64,000 nt of DNA from Ceratorhiza oryzae-sativae (lineage: Eukaryota > Basidiomycota > Agaricomycetes > Cantharellales > Ceratobasidiaceae). Position numbers and translations under genes: made by a program. The first letter of the stretch is position 1; each line of letters starts with the position of its first letter. A model generated the notes under the pieces. That model worked only from the letters and a program-made list of their open reading frames with translations. It made no database searches and was not told the DNA's origin. Shown here one piece after another: positions 23,334-35,267 of this stretch. The DNA lies in contig JARWMV010000235.1 of the NCBI GenBank assembly GCA_030998015.1, positions 248,001 through 312,000 on the forward strand, read 5' to 3'.

Positions 23334-26300
23334 ATGGCCGAACCACGGATCAAGAAAACTACTCTCGCTTGTGATCCTTGCCGAAAACGCAAGCGCAAGG
23401 CAAGTTGAGATATATGAACGGTCATGTGTTGGCGATAATCTCCGCCTCAGTGCGACGGCGTAATTCCAACTTGTTCTCCGTGTGAAAGGGGAAACTATAC
23501 ATGCATCTATGATGAAAGCCTCGATCAGCGAAGGTCAGAGTTCAGCGCCTTCATCCCTCGTGCCTCGTTGACGGTCCATCAGACCTGCGCAAAAAAGCTA
23601 TGTTGCAGCACTGGAAGCCCGCGTTGCGCAGCTCGAAAGTATCCTCAAAAAATCGAATTCCGGTGACAGTCTCGGCGTATTGAACCCCACAAATGAAACA
23701 GAAGGATCGACGCGGCCAGATGCGCCTGATGTCACCGAGGGGTCTGCACAATCGGGGCCCCACCCAGTATCCCAACTCGCCCAGCAAGTGCAAAACGTAC
23801 TCGAGTCTGAGTTTGTCCCCGCGGATGAGGCTGCCAACGCCCTCGAGTCCATTAGTCTCGTCAAACCCGAGCAAGGGACGGTTGCTGCTTCTTCGCAACA
23901 GTTGGACTTGGGCATGGAAGGCTGGGTGCCTTTAGTCAGCCTCGACGCTGAACACAAACTGCTCGCTCATTTCTGGGACTGGCAACGGATGCATTTACCA
24001 TACGTTGCCCCTGTGCCTTTCCTGTCCGCGTACGCTATCCAGTCGGAAGCTGCGCACCCCGACGAGCCCATCCCTCCCCCGCCACCGCCACCTCCTCCGA
24101 ACCCGTTTACTGGACCAAGCGCAATCGGTGTTCCAAGAGCTGCGTCCATAGATCCTACTCCTGACCTCTACCAATTCATCAGTCCTCTCTTACTCGACAC
24201 CGCGTTCGCGATCGCCGCTTTGTTTACGGGTGACCCTGAGACGAGCGAAATGTTTTACAGACGGGCTGAAACAAGAGTTCTGTCCGAGGCCGCGAATCCG
24301 CGACTAGCCACGGTTCAAGCCATGCTTATCATGGCCACATGGGAGCTAGGGCACGCCCGTGCGCCTGCTACTTGGACACTGCTCGGTATGTGATCCTTAA
24401 ATTAGTCTAGAATCCGGAAGCTAAAGTGACAATATATTTCTAGGTGTAGCTTGCGCTCTCTGTGTGCGGCTTGGTATGAATGTCGATGCCACACCGCTCG
24501 TGCGCAGTGGTATTATTTCGAAGAGACTGTTTGAAACACGCAACTTTGTGTTTTGGGCAACTTATAACCTCGATAGGTGAGCAAGACTCATGGCTCCCTC
24601 GCCCTTATAGGCGCTTATATGCGTATTACTAACATGGCTCCGGGCGATGTGTGATAGGTTTTCCGCGATATGCATGGGGATGCACCCTTTGATGGACAAG
24701 CATAGGATTAGCACCCCTCGCCATTCGTCTCTAGCTAGCGCAAACGTACTCGAGTCCGCCAAACCTACGGACGCGGGCGGGTCCTCAAAACCCACAGGAG
24801 AGCAGAGACCGACCGCCTCAGACACAGCTGTCACATGGTGGAATCCACAAAGCCTGGGTTTGGACGACATAATTATTCAGGCAGCTTGGGAGGCCATTCG
24901 TGACCTGATTCGAATGTCGGACATGCTACTTGATGGGATGTAAGTTGGACATATTATTCACGCAGCACATGATTTTCAAGCCTCACGGTTTCAAGATATT
25001 CGTTTAATGCACCAAAGCGTAACCCTCAAGAAGTTTTGGAGCTTGTTACCCGCAACAACTTGGCAGTGCAACGATTCCTAGACGAGTTGCCAACCTGGCT
25101 ACGTTCAACAGGCGCCATTCGGAGGAAAGAGAATGGCCTAGTTTATCTTCAGTACGTCTGGATATTATTTTTACATGAGTCATCTCATCTCGATGAAATC
25201 ATTATAGCCTTTTCACTCATCTCATTAGTATTGTTGTGGCGAGGCCCTTTTTGTCCCCCTGGTCAGTTCCGGAGGAAGCTATGCACATTGATGCAGGGAC
25301 AGATGTTTCGCAGCCTAACCATTCTTCGCATATTATCCGTCGCTACCGTACTCTTGCTTTCCGCGTCGCACGAGCCTCTGCACTTCAGATCACTTCCCTC
25401 ATCAGGCACATTCCGCTCTCTTCTCCTTGCGTTACTCTTCCGTACGTCGTCTATAGCGCATGTACTGTCCTTCTGCTTGCCCCAGACGACCCGGCGGCAA
25501 TGGACGGAGTTAGGACAGGCATTACGTGTCTCGAGTGTATGGACAAGACAGGATACTGGGTCATTAGCGCAAAGGATGCCGGCGATCGTATTCGGGCGCT
25601 TGCGGAACGCTGGGGAGTGAATACGATATCTGGGCGGAAAACTCTTGGACACATCGACAGTGGAAATGCTGGTAAACGCGACCGAGAGGGAGGGCCAGGC
25701 ACTGGTGGATCAGGCGCAGGTCCATCTACAGACAAAGGGACAGCCAAGGAGGATCCCAAAATACTAGCCTATCCGTTCCGAGCACAGGGGGCAACGTCCC
25801 CCCCTCAGGAAGTGCCGGACAGAGTGGCAATCAGGATAGCACGGGTCAGCCACCCATCTCGACGCCTGCAACTTCAACCAACATATCCAGTTCCACCGTT
25901 CCCTACCCTCAGGAGTACATCGGTGTTTCAAGCGATCCTCATGTAGGATTTCAGGATGCCAATTATATACCTGACCAGAACGCTGCTGGGCCTCCCAGTT
26001 ACAAAGATGCACTCGCACATCAAATCGCTTTTCATCCAAATGAACATGGTGCTCCTGAATTCCAAGGCTACTTAGTCAACCCGACCCCTTACGTTCTTGC
26101 AACTGGGCTGACGCAGCTGGAATCAACCAATACATACGTGCAACCACACAATGTGCTGCACATCCTGAACGCACCTCATACTCCGGACAACCACAAGCAA
26201 CCCAATATCAGCAACCGGTTCAGCATATACACTATCACTTCCACTCCCATACGCATTATTATCCGGGACAATACCACAGCGTCCCCCATAACATACATTA

Positions 26301-26751
26301 TCAACCCAATCGCCTTCCACACGTTGCTTACGCTACTTCTCATTCAGACCCCCAACATGACCCTCACCTTGGCCACAACCACTGGCATCCGGTCCTCCCA
26401 CCTATGGATCCTAACCTCCCATTCCCGCCAGACCCGACTGCCTGTACGGATATCGCCGTGTGTTTTGCAGATACTGTTCGGACAGGCCAAGATCCACCAT
26501 TCATACAAGAAATGGTGGACCCTTACGCTGGTGTCGTTCTTGATTGGCTCTCTGACTCACAAGACAGCTTCGCACCCATTATGTCGCAATTTTACGGGGC
26601 AGGAGGGACGCTCGCAACTGGGAGTGCGTCCATGATGGCTCAAAATGTGCATGGGTTGGGGCTATATACGCAGGGTTCTCAAGGCGGCAGCAACTATGGA
26701 GATTATAACGCAGCCTATAATGACCACGCTGGATATGGTGTGCAACGGTAG
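23334..26751 (+). CDS. Zn2Cys6 transcription factor A, C-terminal exon with frame changes
   Basis: Fungal binuclear zinc-cluster regulator. Exons: 23334-23399, 23451-23533, 23583-24385, 24444-24576, 24658-24939, 24996-25151 and 25208-26751. The six cysteines read CDPC, then after the first intron CDG...CSPC...C; a dimerisation coiled coil follows (KSYVAALEARVAQLESIL). The middle region carries the fungal-specific transcription factor domain (HFWDWQRMHLPYVAPVPFL; ETRVLSEAANPRLATVQAML). The first intron uses a GC donor. Exon 2 (83 nt), exon 4 (133 nt) and exon 6 (156 nt) have exactly the same lengths as in regulators B and, for these three, C. In the last exon the frame changes twice, near 25760 and 26130, within a His/Tyr/Pro/Gln-rich disordered region; alignment to regulator B shows both segments were coding. 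Target genes unknown. Confidence 0.85.
23400..23450 (+). other. GC-AG intron inside the zinc cluster of regulator A
   Basis: The intron begins GCAAGT right after codon 22 and ends CTCAG before the third cysteine. Protein homology on both sides fixes the ends. Confidence 0.8.
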
Positions 26752-27267
26752 CGCGGTGATGTACATTGCGGGACACAATGAATGTATAACTGGTAGGAAT
26801 CAAGTCGTGTTTGGCGTATCTGAAGCTGCAATTTGCTCTTGGTCTTGGAGCAGCAGGTTGAAGTTTTCCGGATGAAGTAATCCACATAATGTCTTGTGAT
26901 TACAGTCATTTGCAAAAAGCGTTGCAAAGTATGCGCCGACCTTTTTTCGAGCTTGTGAGGCTGAAACACTTTTCGGTCGTATCTCCCTCAGTTCGAGTCG
27001 TACAGATCCTTGTAGTATACCGTTCGAATCGCACTCGCAGCACGCAGATGCGAGGCTAAGTTTTGGAGCATGAAATATAGGACATAAAATTGAATGTCAA
27101 AACCCGCCTTGCTCGCGTTTGCAGCCATATCTTCGCCGCTAGAGACCATAAAAATATATAAAATTCAGATTCGGAATCTATGTATATGATTACCGGTCCA
27201 AGAATATATGCAACAATACCAGTACCACTACATGTGTGGGTTACTCTGCAAGTCATATGATATCACC
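26752..27267. other. Intergenic region 3' of regulator A
   Basis: AT-rising sequence leading into the transposon island; no gene or repeat unit recognised. Confidence 0.4.
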
Positions 27268-27990
27268 TTTTTTTCTTTTTTTTGCATCCATATTTAGAGA
27301 CCTACATGAACACAGGGTCGAACTGGTCATAAGAAACACAAACAGCTTGCCTGAAGGTAGATATAGGACAGGGCACAGAGGGGTGAGATGGGGGACAGAG
27401 GTAAAACAGCCCAAGGGCATACTACAGACAGAGGATGGTCATGAGAAACAAAGCAGCAAGCAGTTAACTAATGGAGCATTCACATCAGGAAAAACTGGGT
27501 TATTTATAAACCTGGCTACCTCCCAGCCCATGCTCCCCATAGTGCAGTGTTAAGCCATGAGTTGAATGTGGTCCTTGCTCCTGTCCTCTTCCCACTGGAA
27601 GCACTTTGGTGCTAATTTTGGGGAATATCAAATTCTGTCCACAGTTATTGCCTATAATCAACACCCCCCTGCCATTTATTGCAGGTATTAAAAGGGGGGG
27701 TCAGCAATTCTTGCAACTGGTTTATAGGCTGTTATTCTCTGTTATTTACATTAATAATTCAGGGGGGTTTTCCCTGATGCATGGGGGAAGTGGAATGCAC
27801 CTGAGTCCTTGAGAAATTTGACAAGAGCCCAAATGCCCTTCATCATGCCAAAAGCTTTCACCATTTCTATGAAGGGAGAGCCTTTGTGTAGAAGCCAATG
27901 CAGCTCCAAGTATAGGGGGCAATCTTGGAGCACATGCTTGATCATCTGTAGGGTGGTTGTTATGGATCACTAACATTTTTCTATTATTTT
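27268..27990 (-). mobile_element. Truncated LINE-type retrotransposon 3' end
   Basis: A T-run at 27268-27283 on the + strand is the poly(A) tail of a minus-strand element. Upstream on the minus strand, 27945-27751 encodes HVLQDCPLYLELHWLLHKGS followed by ALVKFLKDSGAF, which resembles the C-terminal zinc-binding and tail region after reverse transcriptase/RNase H in fungal Tad1-like LINEs. Nothing upstream of about 27990 continues the polymerase, so the copy is 5'-truncated. Confidence 0.6.
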
Positions 27991-28450
27991 AGTCTGCTCT
28001 GCCAACCTCAAGTGATGCCTCTGTAATTAATTTGTGAAATACTTGAATTTGTATGCACTCCAAATTGTACTCTTTTTCATTCCATTAAATAGCACAAATT
28101 TCCCACTTTCCAACGCATATTTTATTAAGTTTTTACAATAAGATCTCAGAGAGATACAGAGGTTGCAATATTTCCTCTTATCAGGAGATATTGATTACAA
28201 CATTGCACTGCTCATATCTTGGCAACCGCTTACACTATCAAAGCAATCTTATGCTCTATCGATAGCTAATCTTCAGCAGTATCTGCTGCCTGAAGATTGT
28301 TGTGATCCACCAGATTCTTGTGCTGGAATGGTCCAAAGATCATTAGAATCTTACTGGACCATCAATCAAGATCTAATGACTCCAGTGAGTCAGGAGACCC
28401 TTCCAAATTGATCCAGAAGCTTCTCTGACTCACTTTATGACTCACTGAGA

Positions 28451-28960
28451 TGTAGCCTCTGTTCATTACATGTATATACTATGATAATATGATCTACAAG
28501 CCAATAGCAGGTCTCAGATGCATCAATGCCTTCAATCCACACCCTGTCTTTACTCTTTCATCCTATACTGGGCTAGGGTGTACCCCAAGTATAGCAGTAC
28601 CTTCTTTTGGCAATTGCACTGGCATGCATGCATCTATTTGGCTCTGGAATGCCCTCCTCAGGGTATAAAAGGATCTCCTCTGAGGCCCTTCCAGAGCACC
28701 CACTCCTACTCAACCCAGACTGGTTATTGGTTTCTTGTTCTCTTTCTATTTCTCTTGTCTGTGTGTGATTTCTTATATAACTAGTACTGAGGAATAAAGT
28801 ACCATATTAGTTATATACTGTCTGATTCATTGTGTCTTATATACAGAGATATATAAGTGTACAATATTGCCTGATTGAGCATGACATTAAGTACTGGCTA
28901 TTAGAGGTAATCTAAGTACCTGTAGCTGAGGAAGTACTCACATTATGCAGCCCTCCATTT
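28451..28960 (+). mobile_element. Possible solo LTR or retroelement promoter block
   Basis: A TATA-like GGTATAAAAGG lies near 28662 and an AATAAA near 28793, spaced as in an LTR (U3-R-U5). The block can be bounded by TG at 28452 and a CA near 28948, but no second copy or coding region was found. Weak call. Confidence 0.25.
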
Positions 28961-29506
28961 ATCCAATAAGCTATCACTTAAGTCTAGTATTAAGATTAGT
29001 ATCAGTTAGTCCAAGTGTGACTAGGGCTGAACTACATTTAAGATATCTAAGGGAACCTGACCATAGTAGTCTTGCTCTTTATACCTATAAATTAGTCAGT
29101 TTACACTGTGAAAGATTAAGACTACCTTGGGTGTTACTTGATTACATTGCAACTACTTTGAGCCTTCTTACTCTAATCTAAGAAGTATTGAGTATGATTA
29201 GTGTATACTAACATATCTACATTTGCTTAAGCTCTAGATATTCAAGTGTACCCTGACCTGTAACAGTTACTAATAACAGTAGTCCATCAGTCAGCAGGAG
29301 GTGAGATGAGTAAGGGTGAATGGCAGTGATCAGTAAGCAAGTGACTAAAAATAGAGTGTGGCTCAGTAAGTAGGTGGAGGTGCTTACTCATGAAGGAAGA
29401 GTGGCCAAGCCACAAGACAGAAGTAGCACACAAAGGAAAGAAATGATGGTTAGCCATGAGTCCTTTGATTGTGGCTCATGATATGCATCTGAGAATATAT
29501 AAGGAG

Positions 29507-29540
29507 GGTCAAGTTTGAGGGAATCCCCAAGAACTTGACC
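29507..29540. repeat. Nine-base inverted repeat
   Basis: GGTCAAGTT (29507-29515) and AACTTGACC (29532-29540) are perfect complements with a 16-base loop, shortly after a TATA-like AATATATAAGG. It may belong to a transposon promoter. Confidence 0.5.
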
Positions 29541-29873
29541 TGCTGTTGTGAGTGTTAAACAAGTTCTCCCTTAAGATTGGTATTAGGTCTTGACACTCAC
29601 TTTTGATAGGCCCAGAAGTTTGCCAAGAGAAGCTCCTAGATTTCTTTGACCTCTCAAATTTTGACTCTGAATATTACTACTTTGTGACTGGTGAGTTATT
29701 TACTGGTTATCAAGGTACCTATCTAACACATTAGGTGAGTCCTTGATCCCTGTTTTGAGGACACATTGTTTTCAAAAGAATCTGAATTATTCTCAGCCAA
29801 ATGGACAAATGATTGTGCCATAGCCTTATGCAAGACATGTGAACTCCATTATACACCTGATAGGCATATATAG

Positions 29874-30221
29874 ATGATTGACAAATCTGAGCTCAAGACC
29901 AAAATAATTGATCCAAACAACTTCAAATCTGCTTGGCAAGTAGGAGTTCCAATAGAATACAGCCAAGGCACCATAGGTGCTTCTGTAGTGGAGGAACTAT
30001 CCTCTTACCTGGCAGAGCTGGTTACCCACATGGATCTGTTAGACTGGTGGAGGAAAAATTGTGTCTGCTTTCCACAACTTGCTGAGATGGCCCAAGATTT
30101 CTTAAGCATACCAGGTACAGTATATCATGGTTGCTCTAATATGGCTAGAGAGTACAAACTAAAATGCCTGAATTATAGGATCCTCCATTGCTGTAGAGCA
30201 TGTACTCAGCACAGGTCATGA
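29874..30221 (+). mobile_element. hAT-family transposase C-terminal relic
   Basis: The frame encodes SSYLAELVTHMDLLDWWRKN and then FPQLAEMAQDFLSIPGT, the hallmark hAT dimerisation region. Active elements continue with a Ser-Val-x-x-Glu-Arg-x-Phe block after the IPGT; here the frame goes to unrelated sequence and stops. No terminal inverted repeats or 8-bp target duplication were identified. The copy is CpG-poor and clearly inactive. Confidence 0.65.
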
Positions 30222-30565
30222 TGTGGTTTCATTGTGGTGTGCCTTGCTTCCTGCTAACACGATTTGCATGCTCATGACTTACCAGGCTTGATTGCTCCTT
30301 GAGAAGTGCTTGAAATGCATGTAACTCCCATAACCCTTGATTTGTACCTAAAATGTCTTATAATAGAGTTGTATAATTTATATCTGTCTCAATTCCAGTA
30401 ATTTTACTTAACTGCATGTGATATGTGATGACCATCAGTGTTGTGACCCTCTGGATGCTTCCCTGCAAAGCACTTAAGTAGTGGCTGTGTTGATGGTTTG
30501 GTGTTATGCAGTATGTATTGAGTGTTCTAGTTACAGTGTTTGATATGGTCTATGGTGGTTGACAA

Positions 30566-30601
30566 GATAAAGCAAGCTGAGGTGTCCAGTCTTGCTTTAT
30601 C
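30566..30601. repeat. Perfect 11-base inverted repeat (hairpin)
   Basis: GATAAAGCAAG (30566-30576) and CTTGCTTTATC (30591-30601) are exact complements around a 14-base loop. It could be a MITE end, a terminator-like structure or chance in AT-rich DNA. Confidence 0.55.
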
Positions 30602-30760
30602 CTCCTTATATACACCTGTGGCTGCAGTGGCTGCGGATGTATTATTTAAGCACAATCTGCAGTAGGTACAGGTTATATATAGTACCATGGGTTAGGTAAT
30701 TGTTTATCTTAAGTTTGTGCAGCTCCAAATCTTATAGAGCTGTGCAAGGTCCAAGGGGTA

Positions 30761-30905
30761 AGTGCTGAGGTCATGTGATCCTGCTGTAAGCACCAAGATC
30801 ATGTGACAACTTGCTCCTCACTCCAAGTAACAATGGAGAGAAATGCTGGAGCAAGTTCAGGGTAACCACTGTAAGCACTGGTTAAGCACCAAGGTCATGT
30901 GACCT
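30761..30905. repeat. Three copies of a TCATGTGA-centred motif
   Basis: Related units lie at 30761-30780, 30786-30807 and 30884-30905; the last two share AAGCACCAAG[AG]TCATGTGAC. They contain the E-box-like CATGTG. Complementary CAACTTGCTCC and GGAGCAAGTTC segments lie between the second and third copies. Confidence 0.55.
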
Positions 30906-31440
30906 TGTTTATGGCTTGTTCCACTTAGGAAAAAATGCCATAAATCTGTAAATATATTTGGTTACTCTGTTATGTCTGTTTGACAGGTCATAACAATCAG
31001 TTTATTGACTGGTGGTCAGTTTGGGTCAGTTGATTACATAAGAACTGTTGGTTCACAACCCAATCTGGCCTGAACCATCCCAGTAGGAGCCCTATGGCTA
31101 TGTTCAGGCCAACAGACCAAATTGGCCCCACTCTAGCAAACAAGTGCAGTAGGTGTGGCAAGTGGAGGCATGCACAGCCATCATTAATCAGCCAATAGGC
31201 AAGGCTGCAATATCATGCATGTATGAACTGTATCTATAAAATGTTCCATTTATGACCACTGCTGGTGTTATCTGCTAGGGTAAGCTGATATTAGTGTTCA
31301 GGGAAAAACTCTGGAGTTTTTAACTTACTGGTTTTTTACTTATGAGTGCTCAGGACCCAACTAAATTACAATTATAAACTGTAAATAACCCCAGATAAGA
31401 TAAGACAACATAAATCAATAAATTGATAAGATCTACAAAA

Positions 31441-31760
31441 TTACAGTTGCCAATTTGCCCATTCCCCATTGTTGCTGTTGTTACTAACCTCTAGAATTTG
31501 TGCATCCTTGGAGGTTTGAGCTGGAATCTGTTTTGAGTTGGTTCCAGGAGCCTCCAGCAAGCTGGCAAGCTCATCTAAGTTGGAGACAGCAAAATCTGAG
31601 TTGATCTGCAGCTCTGTTGCACAGTTGCTGTTTGATGGAGTATGCAGCCCATCAACAATGCTATTGAGAAGATCTACCATTGCTCCTTCCAATAAGGGGA
31701 GCTGACCCTCTCGAAGCAGTGGGTCAATGCAATGGCAGATGGTAGGCCAAGGTCTTTAAA
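31441..31760 (-). other. Open frame inside the transposon island, unrecognised
   Basis: The minus frame from about 31760 to the stop at 31441 reads HCIDPLLREGQLPLLEGAMV and then an Asn/Ser/Gln-rich acidic stretch. It looks protein-like but matches nothing I know; most likely a transposon-derived fragment. Confidence 0.25.
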
Positions 31761-31950
31761 CACTAGACTTAGCTTTCGAGCTTGAGATAGGTTATGTTTC
31801 TATAACTGGTGTGAACCTATATAATTGAACTTATACAGGTATTTTTACTTGATGTATGCGATACAGAGTTGTGTACTAACCTTGCTTTTTTTATTATTGC
31901 TAGCACTCGTACTTGTTTGAGGCAGTTCCAGGCCTCTAAAAGAGATACTG

Positions 31951-33661
31951 AATAAATTATGTGTCGGAATCGCTGGTCTGATTCAAATAGAACCTACAGA
32001 AGTATTGGCTTCATCCCGGTGAGCCCATTCACTGCAGTATGTGTTTTCTTAGCCTTCTTGGTTACAGGCTTTCCGTCATTGAACAATGTTTCCTGCCAGA
32101 TACAATAAGATAGCTGAAATCGAGCTAAAAGCAGACCGACCAAGGCAACATGCTCATCACATGCAACTTTTGCAGCTTTGAGTCAGTCTTCCGCCGCCCA
32201 TTTGACAAGATCTTCTGAGTTCTCCGAACGCTTGTCGATGTAGTGCTCCAGAACGTCAGTTGTGGCTTCGATCTGAGGACCTCAAAGTGTACAATGCAGC
32301 TGTGGAATGAGGCGCGAGGTCCCAGGAGAGGCCATTTCGAGTCAATAACAACTTGCAAAGAGCAAAGGCATCTTTATTAGGATATTACATTGTGTATGAG
32401 CAGGCACACGGCACATCTGGCGCTGTTCCTTTTTCGCTTTGAATATCATGCCCCAACGCCTGGTCAAGAGTGCATACAATACTTGGGTTACATCGACATC
32501 AGTCAAAGAAGTAGCTCTGATAATTCGTCCCCAATCATCACAATTCTTACAGTTTATTACAGGGTCAAAACCGCTGGGCATCCTCCCCAGATTTCTTACA
32601 GGTAAATTACTCGTAAATTACGTCGCAGTAAATAACCCGTGAAATAATGTCGACTTTTTCCCCGAACACTAGCTGATATCACTCAATTTCCAACTAACTG
32701 ACATCGGAGTCCAATTCTACCCCGTACCGGTCGAGCTCTTGTGAGCCCTCGGGAGCGCTAACGATTGCAGGTTTCATTTCGGGGCCCTCGACCAGCTCAA
32801 CGCACTGTTTAGAGCTAATTAGACGCGGCTCGTTTTCCTGATGAATCTGGATCGGGGGTCTTGTGAAAGAACACCCCAACATCAAGAGTCATGTCAAGGA
32901 AATAACAAGTAGAATCGAGGCACAGTGGCCGACGGAGCTGGGCAACTAGGCAACAAGCCACAAAGCTCTAGTCAACACTCGCTTTGGTCGCGTTTCAACA
33001 GAAGCCTGAAAGAAGAATAAGCCACCAAACACGTGACAACCGCTTTCTGTCACCACCGCCAAGACCATCAACTTGGCCATAGAGACTTGTGCTGCGCTAG
33101 AATTTTTGCCGAGGAGTATCCTTTGACGTTTGATTCGATTCGAGATTCTAGCACCCCGTTACGGCGGGCGACGCCTTCGCTAGCTCTATCTTTTATCTCT
33201 AGCCTAGTAACAACTGTTCTCACGCATACGGGATAGCGGAGTCACGTCTCGCAAGCTTGGCGTCATACTTCAAAAAATAGACAGCGATACCCGCTTTTAT
33301 GTACAACGACGCTCGGGCGGGGTAGGGAGCGCTGGCACGCGAGCTACAGGCTGGGTTCGGCTGATGCTCCGAACGGACTCAATCAGACTTATTCGGAGCT
33401 TGACATCTAAGTGATTGTCCCCTGGGTGACAGAACCCCACAACCCGCGCCGATTGGCCACTCGCACCGCCTGTCGGAATCGCTGCTGTCACGCCCGTCCG
33501 AGCTATATTAACCTGGAGCGGCTCACAAAGGACGTTGAGATCACCCCTCCCTTGCCCCTTTTGTCCCGCCATTGCCAGTGGCGTCGAGGCTGACTATTTA
33601 GATTAAAACCGGCCTTGCTGTCCCAATAGAACCAATCCATTTCGTTCCCTCTTTGCACACG
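31951..33661. other. Intergenic region after the transposon island
   Basis: CG dinucleotides return from about 32100. Minus frames at 32342-32581 (with a CKNC motif, followed by an AATAAA-like site) and 32694-32885 are open but unrecognised. Near 32600-32640 GTAAATTAC is repeated imperfectly. The last few hundred bases are the promoter side of the kinase gene. Confidence 0.4.
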
Positions 33662-35267
33662 ATGGGTGTTGGCATTCGCAGTACGGCGTCCCTTGCGGAG
33701 AGAGTAGCTCACTATGCATCATTCCCCCAGACTCCGGGTACGTCCCTCTTACGCCCATCTATATGTTAACTTGAATTTGGACACCCTCTAGTTTCACTTC
33801 AGCAGATGGTGGCCTTTGGACGTGATCCTACTCCTAGCAAAGTATTGCGGGGAGCCAAATTTCTGGCAGGTGCGCGTGATGCTCGGTGCCCTATACCTTA
33901 TCTCTGAATAATCACTCGACTCGTAGACGAATTACCCATTCGCCTTGCACACAGGATAAAGGACATAGATAATTCTGCCCATGGCCTGGGAAAATCACCG
34001 TCGTTTTTAACGGTTCGGAACTGGTACATGCAATCATTCGAGGTCCGTCGCACCACCCTTCTCCACCACATGCCCCACTAATCGAGAAATTCATCAGGAA
34101 ATAACGAATCTTCCTACCATTAAACTCCCACCCAGCACACATCGAGTCTTCCTACCCCCCGCGTCGCCTAATCCGTTTAGCCCAGGGCTCGCCACCACCT
34201 CGCGTGAACGATCCGCATCGATCTCCCAACGCCGGTTCTACGCATCCCCGTCGTCAGACGTAGCTTGGACGCCCGAGTTACTCGAGATCAATTCAAGATT
34301 TATCAGAGTGATGGAGCGTGCGCGTCGGCGACACGATCCCACAATCTATCGGGTTGCGTACGGCGTGAGAGAATACTTGCGGAAGAATGGTGGGACTGGT
34401 TCTCAAGGTGCGGATGAGCAGCTCCAAAACTGGCTGGACCGGTTTTACATGTCTAGGATTAGCATGAGATTCTTGATTAGTCAACGTAAGTCAGCAGCAA
34501 CCTCTTCCCTTGCTTCGTACTCATGTTATATCTAGACATTGCCATTAGCTCGCTAGAGCCGCCTCCAGAACATCACGTTGGAATAATCAACGAGCGCACA
34601 GTACGTTTTATCATTCCTTGGTGCATACATATAGACCAACACGTTTTAGGACATTGCGGCGATTCTTGAAGACGCTATTGACAACGCGACTTTTACGTGT
34701 GAAGAACACTATTCCCTCACCCGTGCTCCCCGCATTGTCTTGACCTCGTCGCTCCCTGTCTCGACACACTTGTCATACGTTCCCGGGCATCTTAGCCATA
34801 TCGCTTTTGAATTGCTCAAAAACGCTCTTCGTGCGACCGTGGAGAGACACAAAGACTCCAAGGACGGGTTCCCGGATATTCACGTGGACGTTATGGAAGT
34901 GTCTGGCACAGAACAGATTGCGATCTGTGTTAGGGACCAAGGGGGAGGGATCAAGGAGAAGGATATGCCATATGTATGGCGATACTCGTATTCGACTGTG
35001 GGCGAGGAGGAAGGGCCGATGGACGAAGATGAAGACGGAATGAAGGGCGGAACTGTCAGGGCACCGATGGCTGGATACGGGTATGGACTACCGCTTTCGA
35101 GATTGGTGAGTCGAACTGTGTTTGCTATGTGCTGCCCGGCTGACATAGGGATTTAGTATGCTAGATACTTTGGGGGTGATCTTCGTTTGGAATCACGAGA
35201 AGGACAAGGAACGGACGCTACGATTATATTGAACCGGAAAGCATGCAGCCGAGAGCCGCTGATCTAG
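33662..35267 (+). CDS. Mitochondrial pyruvate dehydrogenase kinase (PDK/BCKDK family)
   Basis: Phosphorylates and turns off the E1 subunit of the pyruvate (or branched-chain 2-oxoacid) dehydrogenase complex in the mitochondrial matrix. Seven exons: 33662-33737, 33792-33869, 33927-34042, 34098-34485, 34536-34600, 34650-35105 and 35157-35267; the sum is exactly 430 codons (429 residues) with no interruption. N-terminal family block: VSLQQMVAFGRDPTPSKVLR, then DELPIRLAHRIKDID and VRNWYMQSFE. The GHKL ATP site shows the N-box FELLKNALRA, the G1 box DQGGGI and the G2 box GYGYGLPLSRL, followed by YFGGDLRLESREGQGTDATI. There is an acidic insert (GEEEGPMDEDEDG) before the G2 box. The N-terminus has little basic presequence character beyond a few Arg. 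PDK versus BCKDK cannot be settled from motifs alone. Confidence 0.93.

Larger units (their letters stand above)
27268..31950. repeat. CpG-depleted, AT-rich transposon island
   Basis: Long runs contain no CG dinucleotide (I saw none across 28501-28980, 29281-29340 or 29881-29940) while TG and CA are frequent. Flanking genes are rich in CG. This is the footprint of cytosine methylation followed by deamination of repeated DNA. Inside lie a LINE 3' end, an LTR-like block, a hAT relic and short inverted repeats. Confidence 0.75.
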
